Assembly: GCA_030698465.1 (NCBI GenBank)
Contig: JAUYJZ010000031.1
Span: 1 to 8,689, forward strand
Source: a bacterium
Lineage (GTDB): Bacteria; Patescibacteriota; Minisyncoccia; Minisyncoccales; UBA10102
Direction: 5' to 3'
Length of the DNA: 8,689 nt
The notes beneath the pieces are model-generated. The model was not told where the DNA came from. It worked only from the letters and a program-made list of their open reading frames with translations, and searched no databases. Position numbers and translations under genes: made by a program. This document shows positions 1 to 5,575 of this stretch, in pieces (position 1 is the stretch's first letter; each line of letters starts with the position of its first letter).

Positions 1-87
1 GTTGTATTTGATCGAGGAGGATATAAGTATCATGGACAGGTTGCGGCCTTAGCAAAAGGAGCAAGAGAAGGAGGATTAATATTTTGA
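1..87 (+). CDS. rplR: Ribosomal protein uL18, C-terminal end (partial)
   Basis: The window opens inside a gene in frame 1, with 28 codons and a TGA stop at 85-87. The peptide starts VVFDRGGYKYHGQVAALA and ends in GGLIF. This closely matches the conserved C-terminus of bacterial uL18 (VVFDRGGYKYHGRVKALA then AAREAGL). uL18 binds 5S rRNA in the large-subunit central protuberance. The next gene is rpsE, the usual order in the spc operon. The 5' part lies outside the window. A perfect AGGAGG (69-74) sits within these last codons and may serve as the ribosome-binding site of rpsE. Confidence 0.93.
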   Translation, partial: VVFDRGGYKYHGQVAALAKGAREGGLIF

Positions 88-91
88 ATTT

Positions 92-640
92 ATGCCAGGA
101 AAACCAAGAAGACAATTTGAAAGAAGGCCAAGGGAAAAATCTGAGTTTGACTCAAAACTCGTGGATTTGTCCCGGGTAACCCGTGTGTCAGCTGGCGGAA
201 GGAGATTTCGATTTCGTGCTGTGGTGGTAGCGGGGGATAAGAAATCCCGGGTTGGAGTAGGAGTTGCAAAAGGGGCCGATGTCGCGCAAGCCGTGGAAAA
301 GGCAACTCGCAAGGCGACAAAATCCTTGGTGACGGTTCCCATAGTCAACGACACCATTCCTCACGAAGTGGAGGCTACTTTTGGAGCTTCCCACATCCTT
401 TTGAAACCCCAACAACAGGGACGAGGTCTGGTTGCGGGAGGAGTGACGCGAATTATCGCAGAGAAGGCGGGAATAAAGAATATCTCCGCAAAAACCATTT
501 CAAGAAGCAGGAATAAGCTGAATAACGCCTTGGCAACGCTTAACGCGTTCAAAAAGCTGCAGGCTGAAATGAAAGAAGGAGAGAAGCCAAAGGTTCTTGA
601 AGAACCCAAGAAAAACGAATCAGACAACGAGAACTCCTAA
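92..640 (+). CDS. rpsE: 30S ribosomal protein uS5
   Basis: 182 residues, slightly longer than the roughly 166 of Escherichia coli because of an acidic and lysine-rich tail after about residue 160. The N-terminal S5 RNA-binding domain spans about residues 18-80 (VTRVSAGGRRFRFRAVVVAGD, then RVGVGVAKGADVAQAVEKA). The C-terminal domain spans about 90-160 (GRGLVAGGVTRIIAEKAGIKN, then the SRSRNKLNNALATLNAF stretch). uS5 sits in the small-subunit body near the decoding centre and mRNA entry. The ATG lies 4 bases after the rplR stop. The only Shine-Dalgarno, AGGAGG at 69-74, is 17 bases upstream, longer than usual. No in-frame start exists between it and the ATG, since TAA at 77-79 closes the frame. 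Operon coupling to rplR is therefore likely. The next gene is rplO, not rpmD. Confidence 0.96.
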   Translation: MPGKPRRQFERRPREKSEFDSKLVDLSRVTRVSAGGRRFRFRAVVVAGDKKSRVGVGVAKGADVAQAVEKATRKATKSLVTVPIVNDTIPHEVEATFGASHILLKPQQQGRGLVAGGVTRIIAEKAGIKNISAKTISRSRNKLNNALATLNAFKKLQAEMKEGEKPKVLEEPKKNESDNENS

Positions 641-641
641 C

Positions 642-1073
642 ATGGATATGCACGAATTAAAACCCAAGCACAAGAGGCCCAAAAAGAAGCGCGTGGGCCG
701 GGGCGGCAAACGAGGCACGTATTCGGGGAGAGGAATGAAAGGACAGAAGTCAAGAGCGGGAAATCGCCCGGCTCCCGTTGTCAGGGAACTGCTGAAAAGG
801 TATCCTAAGCGCAAGGGATACCGGGGAGTGAAGAGGCAAAGAAAACCTCAGTCTGTTTCGTTAGCTGAGATTGTAAAGAAGTTTTCTGCCAATGAGATTG
901 TATCCCCGCAGACTTTGTTTGAAAAAGGCTTGATGCAAAAAGAAAAAAGTTCCAAACCAAAAGTGAAGATTGTGGGCTCTCTAGAACTCAAGGAGCCGAT
1001 TTCGGTAAAAGATTGCATCCTTTCTGCTGGAGCCAGAAAATCCATTGTGAAAAGTGGAGGGAAAATTCTATGA
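642..1073 (+). CDS. rplO: 50S ribosomal protein uL15
   Basis: 143 residues from the ATG at 642, close to the 144 of the E. coli protein. It begins MDMHELKPKHKRPKKKRVGR, typical of uL15, and continues with the glycine- and arginine-rich extension RGTYSGRGMKGQKSRAGNRP that threads into 23S rRNA. The C-terminal globular domain spans about residues 60-143 (VSLAEIVKKF; SAGARKSIVKSGGKIL). An upstream in-frame TTG at 597 would add 15 residues overlapping rpsE, and the conserved HELKP start argues against it. The ATG follows the rpsE TAA by one base, with no clear Shine-Dalgarno, so re-initiation after rpsE is likely. uL15 is a late-assembling large-subunit protein. Its direct adjacency to rpsE shows that rpmD (uL30), normally between them, is missing. 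Confidence 0.96.
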   Translation: MDMHELKPKHKRPKKKRVGRGGKRGTYSGRGMKGQKSRAGNRPAPVVRELLKRYPKRKGYRGVKRQRKPQSVSLAEIVKKFSANEIVSPQTLFEKGLMQKEKSSKPKVKIVGSLELKEPISVKDCILSAGARKSIVKSGGKIL

Positions 1074-2350
1074 ATTGGTTTTATAACATTGTTCGCACAT
1101 TTCAGATTGCCGATCTCAGAAAAAAAATCCTGTTTGTTCTGGGCGTATTTGTATTATTTCGCCTCATGGCAAATATTCCGATGCCTGGCATTGACACGGA
1201 GCGCATTCAACAGTTCTTTGCTAACAATCAGCTATTCGGGCTCCTGAATTTGTTTACAGGTGGGGCTTTAGATAGTTTGTCCATTGTCATGCTGGGGCTG
1301 GGCCCGTACATTACCGCAGTTATTATTATGCAGTTGTTAACTATGATTGTGCCTGCTTTAGAGCGAATGTACAAAGAAGAGGGAGAGGCGGGAAGAGCAC
1401 GTTTTAACCAGTATGGACGCTATCTTACCATACCTTTTGCCTTGCTGCAGGGATATGGTTTTTTGGCTCTATTGACTCAACAGCAGGTTATTGACCGATT
1501 GTCTCCGGAAGGCTTGATACTCGCATTGATTACAATTACGGCAGGCACGGTGCTTTTAATGTGGCTAGGAGAGCTGATTACCGAAAAGGGTATTGGAAAT
1601 GGAGTGTCTCTGCTTATTTTTGCAGGTATCATTACAGGATTTCCAGCTTCTCTGCGCCAGCTCTGGCTTTCTTACGACCCAACTAGGCTCCCTGCATATG
1701 TTGCCTTTTTTGTCATGGCTTTAGTGATTATAGCTGGAGTGGTGTATATCACAGAGGCAAGGCGCAACATTCCGGTTTCCTACGCAAAGCGTGTGCGGGG
1801 AAACAAGATGTATGGAGGAGCTTCAACCTATCTCCCATTACAAGTGAACCCGGCAGGGGTTATTCCCATTATCTTTGCCTTGTCTTTACTGACTATCCCC
1901 GGCATGATAGCCTCCTTTTTAGTAGGATTTGGGGGAGTTGTGGGAGGTATTGCAAACAGTATCCAAAACTTTTTGATAAATCCTTGGGCGTATGGCATCC
2001 TGTATTTTTTGCTTGTGGTGATGTTTACTTTTTTCTATACTGCGGTCACCTTTGATCCAAAAAGCATCTCTACCAATCTTCAAAAGATGGGGGGATTCAT
2101 TCCTGGAGTGCGGCCAGGGAGCTCTACTGCCCAATTTCTCTCTTTTATCTTAAATCGCGTCTTGCTCATCGGAGCCTTGTTTTTGGGAACCATTGCCGTT
2201 ATGCCCTCCATTGTGCAGGGGGCAACAGGTATTGGATCTTTCCAATTTCTCTTGGGTGGGACCGCCCTCCTCATTGTGGTTTCTGTGGTCTTGGAAACCA
2301 TGCGCCAGATTCGAGCACAACTTCAGATGCGCGAATACGATACATTTTAA
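1070..2350 (+). CDS. secY: Protein translocase channel subunit SecY
   Basis: 426 residues with about ten hydrophobic segments. SecY forms the inner-membrane channel for SecA- and ribosome-driven export and for membrane-protein insertion. Recognisable family motifs are residues 70-90 (IVMLGLGPYITAVIIMQLL in TM2), 167-178 (GELITEKGIGNG in TM4-5), the cytosolic loop at 233-241 (NIPVSYAKR), TM7 at 260-270 (NPAGVIPIIFA), and the SecA- and ribosome-contacting loop at 343-350 (FIPGVRPG, with the key Arg348). The ATG at 1070 overlaps the rplO TGA (ATGA) and has GGAGG at 1056-1060, nine bases upstream. A longer reading from TTG 1013 would overlap rplO by 60 bases and is not supported. The position after rplO is the normal spc-operon position. 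SecE and SecG are not in the window. Confidence 0.97.
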   Translation: MNWFYNIVRTFQIADLRKKILFVLGVFVLFRLMANIPMPGIDTERIQQFFANNQLFGLLNLFTGGALDSLSIVMLGLGPYITAVIIMQLLTMIVPALERMYKEEGEAGRARFNQYGRYLTIPFALLQGYGFLALLTQQQVIDRLSPEGLILALITITAGTVLLMWLGELITEKGIGNGVSLLIFAGIITGFPASLRQLWLSYDPTRLPAYVAFFVMALVIIAGVVYITEARRNIPVSYAKRVRGNKMYGGASTYLPLQVNPAGVIPIIFALSLLTIPGMIASFLVGFGGVVGGIANSIQNFLINPWAYGILYFLLVVMFTFFYTAVTFDPKSISTNLQKMGGFIPGVRPGSSTAQFLSFILNRVLLIGALFLGTIAVMPSIVQGATGIGSFQFLLGGTALLIVVSVVLETMRQIRAQLQMREYDTF

Positions 2351-2940
2351 TGAACCCATTACAGTTCAAATTTCTTTCTATCTTAGGAAAACCCGGCTCT
2401 GGAAAAGGAACTCAGGCAGATCTATTGGAACAGAAATTCCCATTTGAGCATATCAGCACAGGAGAGCTTCTTAGGGTACGAACAAAACAGCATGATTTTA
2501 TTGCCAAACGACTCCGCGAGATCATGGAAATAGGGGGATTGGTGCCCACTCCCTCTGTATTTCAGCTCTGGATGCCGAGATTGGAACATCTTAGGCGACA
2601 GAAGAAATTCCAAGGCGTAGTTTTTGATGGAAGTCCCCGCAAGCTCTATGAAGCTCAGATGTTAGACGAGCTGCTTTTACTCTATCAATGGGATAAAAAC
2701 TTCAAGATTTTGCATCTTGTTATCTCTGATAAAGAAGCATTGAAAAGATTGCTGATACGCGGTAGGTCTGATGATGACCGAAAAGACACTTTGTATCGTT
2801 TGAAAGTATATAAGAAAGAAGTACTTCCTGTGATTTCCTACTATGAAAAGCAAGGCGAAGTGATTGAGATTAACGGTGAGCAATCGAGAGACGACGTGCA
2901 CAAAGAGATTATGCGCAAGCTCAAGAGCTTCTTGAAATGA
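2350..2940 (+). CDS. adk: Adenylate kinase-like NMP kinase, LID-less form
   Basis: 196 residues. The family transfers phosphate between ATP and AMP in the cytosol. The Walker A loop is at residues 13-21 (GKPGSGKGT). The NMP-binding helix reads HISTGELLR (34-42, with Thr37 and Arg42). The DGxPR motif is DGSPR at 93-97, where Ser95 replaces the usual Phe. The LID region is short: RGRSDDDR (137-144) leads straight to TLYRLKVY, without the roughly 30-residue insertion or zinc cysteines of long bacterial Adk. The LVPD motif of the NMP site reads LVPT. The ATG shares a base with the secY stop (TAATG), so translation is probably coupled. The secY-adk-map order strongly supports the adk assignment. 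Because of the Ser and Thr changes, a preference for another NMP cannot be excluded from sequence. Confidence 0.87.
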   Translation: MNPLQFKFLSILGKPGSGKGTQADLLEQKFPFEHISTGELLRVRTKQHDFIAKRLREIMEIGGLVPTPSVFQLWMPRLEHLRRQKKFQGVVFDGSPRKLYEAQMLDELLLLYQWDKNFKILHLVISDKEALKRLLIRGRSDDDRKDTLYRLKVYKKEVLPVISYYEKQGEVIEINGEQSRDDVHKEIMRKLKSFLK

Positions 2941-3680
2941 GTTTGATAAAGAGTAAGAAGGATATTGCAGAGATGCGGGAAGGGGGCACAATCCTTGCCC
3001 GCATTTTAGATAAGGTTGTCTTAAAGACAAAGCCCGGGGTAACAACTAAAGAGTTAGATGCTGTAACTAAAAAACTCATCTTGGAGGCTGGGGCTGAAAC
3101 TGCATTTCTTGGGTTTCAAGGATTTCCCGGAGTTGTATGTACTGCGGTGAATGAGGAGGGTGTGCATGTCCCACCCTCTAGTAGAAAACTGCAGGATGGG
3201 GATATGCTGACCCTGGATATGGGGCTTAAGTGGAAAGGATGGTACCTGGACATGGCCCGAACCATACCCGTGGGGGAGATTAACCAGGAGAAGCGACTTC
3301 TGATTGAGGTTACTCGAAAGGCACTGGACATCGGTATAGCTCAGGCAAGAGTAGGAAATCGTTTGGGGGACATTGGCTATGCCATACAGGCGTTTGTAGA
3401 GAGTAACGGGTACAATGTGGTGCGAGAACTTTGCGGACATGGCATTGGAAGAGAATTGCACGAGGAACCCAAGGTACTAAACTACGGGAAAGCGCATACT
3501 GATAAAGAGCTGAAAGAAGGCATGGTTATTGCAATTGAACCCATGGTAACGGTAGGGGACTGGAAGCTTGTTTTAGCAAAGGATGGTTATAGCTATAACA
3601 CCAAGGACGGCTCTTTATTCTGTCACTTTGAGAATACGCTTTCTGTTACCAAAAAGGGGCCGGAAGTACTCACGTCATAG
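2937..3680 (+). CDS. map: Type I methionine aminopeptidase
   Basis: 247 residues of pita-bread fold with no N-terminal extension. It removes the initiator methionine from nascent proteins in the cytosol. All five metal ligands are visible: Asp94 (TLDMG), Asp105 (YLDMA), His168 (CGHGIG), Glu201 (IEPM) and Glu232 (HFENT). The substrate-side histidine is His77 in the NEEGVHVPP stretch, where the common HG is HV. Residues 163-176 (RELCGHGIGRELHE) are the family signature region. The ATG overlaps the adk TGA by four bases (ATGA), so the two are translationally coupled. In many bacteria infA and rpmJ follow map in this operon, but here a membrane-protein gene follows. The assignment is firm. Confidence 0.96.
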   Translation: MSLIKSKKDIAEMREGGTILARILDKVVLKTKPGVTTKELDAVTKKLILEAGAETAFLGFQGFPGVVCTAVNEEGVHVPPSSRKLQDGDMLTLDMGLKWKGWYLDMARTIPVGEINQEKRLLIEVTRKALDIGIAQARVGNRLGDIGYAIQAFVESNGYNVVRELCGHGIGRELHEEPKVLNYGKAHTDKELKEGMVIAIEPMVTVGDWKLVLAKDGYSYNTKDGSLFCHFENTLSVTKKGPEVLTS

Positions 3681-3685
3681 GAATC

Positions 3686-3694
3686 TGGTACAAT
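3686..3694 (+). promoter_or_regulatory. Extended -10 promoter element before the PF06695 gene
   Basis: TGgTACAAT: a TGn extension and a five-of-six match to TATAAT. No good -35 box lies 16-18 bases upstream. The hexamer ends seven bases before the ATG at 3702, so the predicted start of transcription is at or next to that ATG, giving a leaderless mRNA. It overlaps the alternative ATG at 3693. It is predicted from sequence only and would be an internal promoter after map. Confidence 0.45.
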
Positions 3695-4151
3695 GGGGAA
3701 TATGCAAGAACTCCTGACTTTTTTGGTTGCAGCCTCTCCCTTGGTTGAGCTGAGAGGAGCCATTCCCTTGGCTCTTTTAGTATATGAATTGCCCATGTGG
3801 CAGGCATTTTTTCTCGCGGTTGCGGGGAACATGCTCCCGGTTTTGCTGTTGCCGTTTTTTGGTGTGCTGGTAGCTTACCTTTCCAAGAACTCTGTTGTGT
3901 TGGCACGTTTGTTGGCGTGGGTATTTGAGCGTACTAGAAGAAGGCATGAACACTCCTTTGAGCTGTTCCGAGACTTTGCTCTTGTGCTCTTTGTGGCAAT
4001 TCCTTTACCCTTCACGGGGGCCTGGACTGCGACCCTCGCCGCATTTGTTTTTGGAATACCATTTCAGAGGGCATTTCCACTTATCTTTTTTGGAGTTATA
4101 ATAGCTGGAGTTGTGGTAAGTATGATTACCTTGGGATTTTTTCAACTATGA
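3693..4151 (+). CDS. Small integral membrane protein, PF06695/COG2426 type (putative small multidrug export protein)
   Basis: 152 residues from ATG 3693, or 149 from ATG 3702; the promoter position favours 3702. It is almost wholly hydrophobic, with about four to five membrane segments and one charged cytosolic stretch near residues 79-94 (ERTRRRHEH). Numbered from 3693, family motifs are ELRGAIP (19-25), GNMLP (45-49) and IPLPFTGAW (103-111). These match my recollection of the PF06695 family, often labelled small multidrug export protein. That label rests on weak functional evidence, so substrate and role are unknown. The paired E-x-R-G-x-x-P and PLPFTGAW motifs in re-entrant-like hydrophobic stretches suggest a transporter or DedA-like fold, which is inference. 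Its stop overlaps the tpiA start (ATGA), so the two are translationally coupled. Confidence 0.8.
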   Translation: MGNMQELLTFLVAASPLVELRGAIPLALLVYELPMWQAFFLAVAGNMLPVLLLPFFGVLVAYLSKNSVVLARLLAWVFERTRRRHEHSFELFRDFALVLFVAIPLPFTGAWTATLAAFVFGIPFQRAFPLIFFGVIIAGVVVSMITLGFFQL

Positions 4152-4831
4152 AACCTCTTATTATCGCAAACTGGAAGATGAACCCGCCAACCTCAAGGGA
4201 TGCTTTTGTATTGGCAAGAGAGGTGGCAAAGGAAGTTGGGGGTTTGAATGCACGGGTGGTGCTGTGCCCGCCGTTTACCTTTATTCCTCAATTACTTCCC
4301 GTAAAGAATGTACGAATTGGAGCGCAGAACTGCTCTTGGCAAAACTCGGGCCCTCTTACCGGAGAGGTTTCTCCCGTGCAGCTCCGAAACCTCGGATGTT
4401 CCCACGTCATTCTTGGACATTCCGAGCGTAAAAAGGAGTTGGGAGAAACCTTAGGTATGGTTGCAAAAAAGGCAAAGGCCGCAAAAAAGACAGGACTCAT
4501 TGCGGTTTTGTGTGTTGAAAATACGGCGGAGCTTCGTTCCTTGAAAAAAAAGATGGGAAGTTTTAAAGGCATGGTAATAGTGTTTGAACCCTTTTTTGCC
4601 ATTAGTACCAAAGGAGGAAAACGTGTTGCCCCAGAAATTATTGCGAAAACGATTAGAGAAATGAAGAAGGTTGCGGGAAATACAACTCCGTTTCTCTATG
4701 GAGGGAGCGTAGGAGCCGCAAGTATTGCCACCACCATATCTGAAGGGAATGTGCAGGGAGCTTTGGTGGGAGCAGCTTCCTTGAATGCCAAAGAATTTGT
4801 TAAACTTGTCAAAAACGCGGTTTCCAGGTAA
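4148..4831 (+). CDS. tpiA: Triosephosphate isomerase, short form
   Basis: 227 residues, about 20-25 fewer than usual. It interconverts dihydroxyacetone phosphate and glyceraldehyde 3-phosphate in glycolysis in the cytosol. Active-site residues are present: Asn8 and Lys10 (IIANWKMN), His91 with Glu93 (GHSERK), and the catalytic base Glu147 (FEP). The phosphate-binding YGGSV and the C-terminal ALVGAASL are also seen. Differences from the norm are at flexible loop 6, where EPVWAIGTG reads EPFFAISTK, and in the stretch before it, where CIGET reads CVENT and a helix is shortened (about residues 122-140). The ATG overlaps the preceding stop (ATGA) and has no Shine-Dalgarno, so it depends on the upstream gene for translation. 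An active enzyme is likely, since all catalytic residues remain. Confidence 0.94.
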   Translation: MKPLIIANWKMNPPTSRDAFVLAREVAKEVGGLNARVVLCPPFTFIPQLLPVKNVRIGAQNCSWQNSGPLTGEVSPVQLRNLGCSHVILGHSERKKELGETLGMVAKKAKAAKKTGLIAVLCVENTAELRSLKKKMGSFKGMVIVFEPFFAISTKGGKRVAPEIIAKTIREMKKVAGNTTPFLYGGSVGAASIATTISEGNVQGALVGAASLNAKEFVKLVKNAVSR

Positions 4832-4843
4832 GCTGTTTTGATT

Positions 4844-5356
4844 ATGGGCGTCATATCACAAGGAACATTCTACAATCCCACCAAAGGGCAGATGAGCTTG
4901 CCCCAAGTGGTGCAGGAACTCATTTCGTATCTCAAGGAAAAGCCTGAGCGCAACTACGAGATTATCGTTGGATGCGATTCCTCGGCCGTGGAGGAACCCA
5001 CATTTCCTGTGGTTGTTGTTGTCTTGCGCAAAAAAGAAGGGGGAAGATTCTTTTTGACCAAGGTACATTATCCTGCTCCTCGCAAGTTCTACAACCTTCA
5101 CGACCGGATTTTAGAAGAGGTACTCTTATCCTGCCAACTTGCTCAATGGCTCCGGGAAAACTTTGTTGCAGCTGCAAAAAAAGCAGATCTAAAGGTTCCC
5201 TATGAGCTCCAATACATTCATGCTGATGTGGGGGAGAACGGGGCGACCCGCGACATGATAAAAGAAGTTACAGGGCTCATTCGAGGGAATGGATTTATTC
5301 CAATGGTAAAGCCGGAATCCTTTGCCGCCTCGGCAGTCGCTGATAGATTTACATAA
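4844..5356 (+). CDS. RNase H-like protein, YkuK/DUF458 (PF04308) family
   Basis: 170 residues from ATG 4844. An in-frame TTG at 4838 would add two. The start reads FYNPTKGQMSL, which I recognise as the conserved N-terminus of the YkuK/DUF458 family, a predicted RNase H-fold group of unknown function. Candidate metal-binding acids are Asp45 (VGCDSS, first strand), Glu91 or Glu92, Asp128 (HADVGENGATRD) and Asp167 (VADRF). The C-terminal block KPESFAASAVADRFT is also typical. The length is normal for the family. It starts 12 bases after tpiA, with no clear Shine-Dalgarno or -10 box, and is probably co-transcribed with tpiA. Nuclease activity is inferred from fold only; nothing nearby indicates a substrate. 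The C-terminal peptide is echoed in frame just downstream of its stop (see the next feature). Confidence 0.85.
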   Translation: MGVISQGTFYNPTKGQMSLPQVVQELISYLKEKPERNYEIIVGCDSSAVEEPTFPVVVVVLRKKEGGRFFLTKVHYPAPRKFYNLHDRILEEVLLSCQLAQWLRENFVAAAKKADLKVPYELQYIHADVGENGATRDMIKEVTGLIRGNGFIPMVKPESFAASAVADRFT

Positions 5357-5428
5357 TTATGCCGAGGCGAGCCTCGCCCAATAGCAATTGGGCGGGCCGC
5401 TTCCTCGGTGGCGGACCGATTCGCTTGA
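5357..5428 (+). repeat. GC-rich palindromic segment with in-frame C-terminal echo
   Basis: Straight after the TAA at 5354-5356 the same frame runs 23 codons to TGA at 5426-5428 and ends AASSVADRFA. The annotated protein ends AASAVADRFT. The peptides agree but nearly every codon differs, mostly at the third base. The same DNA folds into a hairpin at 5362-5408. Its inner stem CGCCCAAT (5375-5382) pairs with ATTGGGCG (5387-5394) around AGCA. GCC (5371-5373), GCG (5367-5369) and CCGAG (5362-5366) pair with GGC (5395-5397), CGC (5398-5400) and CTCGG (5404-5408), with small bulges. It is clearly richer in G and C than its surroundings. Either the relic of a second gene copy or a mobile palindromic element could explain it. 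No U-tract follows, so it is not an ordinary intrinsic terminator. Confidence 0.6.
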
Positions 5429-5444
5429 AAAAAGTTATTCACAA

Positions 5445-5472
5445 TTGACACCGTACTTTGTGCTTCTAGAAT
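5445..5472 (+). promoter_or_regulatory. Sigma-70-type promoter in the intergenic region
   Basis: A perfect -35 box TTGACA (5445-5450) and a -10 box TAGAAT (5467-5472) are separated by 16 bases. Predicted transcription start is near 5479. The product would be a short RNA ending at the terminator at 5588-5622, upstream of mnmA. The strength of match is good, but activity is inferred from sequence alone. Confidence 0.6.
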
Positions 5473-5575
5473 GAAGAAAGAGTATGTGCGGGGAGAATTG
5501 GTCGCCCCTCGTGCCTCGATACTTCTCAATAGAAGAGAAATGGCAAAAAAGAAAAAGGGAAAGAAGAAGAAGTAA
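5471..5575 (+). CDS. Possible small lysine-rich protein (34 residues)
   Basis: ATG 5471 to TAA 5573-5575 encodes 34 residues that begin MKKEYVRGELVAPRASILLN and end MAKKKKGKKKK. The tail has eight lysines in eleven residues and could bind nucleic acid. Against it: no Shine-Dalgarno precedes the ATG, and the ATG overlaps the -10 box of the predicted promoter, so a transcript from that promoter would lack it. A GTG at 5486 or the ATG at 5540 (11 residues only) would remain available. The lysine run may be a by-product of purine-rich DNA. I do not recognise a family, and whether it is translated is uncertain. Confidence 0.25.
   Translation: MKKEYVRGELVAPRASILLNRREMAKKKKGKKKK

Noticed and set aside
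597..641. Earlier TTG start for rplO adding 15 residues
   Set aside because: It would overlap rpsE, and the typical uL15 start (HELKP) begins at the ATG at 642.
1013..1069. Earlier TTG start for secY adding 19 residues
   Set aside because: It overlaps rplO by 60 bases, and the ATG at 1070 has a well-placed GGAGG.
2677..3045. A 122-codon minus-strand frame across adk and map
   Set aside because: Antisense to two well-identified genes with clear motifs; it is a by-product of their codon use.
3054..3461. A 135-codon minus-strand frame inside map
   Set aside because: Wholly antisense to map, with no recognisable domain.
5362..5408. The GC-rich hairpin as an intrinsic terminator
   Set aside because: No T-run follows its 3' arm; the next bases are TGGCGGACC.
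5357..5428. CRISPR or tandem-repeat array
   Set aside because: Only one palindrome and one peptide-level echo are present; there are no regularly spaced identical repeats.
5359..5448. A 29-residue ORF (MPRRASPN...) starting next to the YkuK stop
   Set aside because: It is a second frame through the hairpin; the frame with the VADRF echo explains the region better, and there is no ribosome-binding site.
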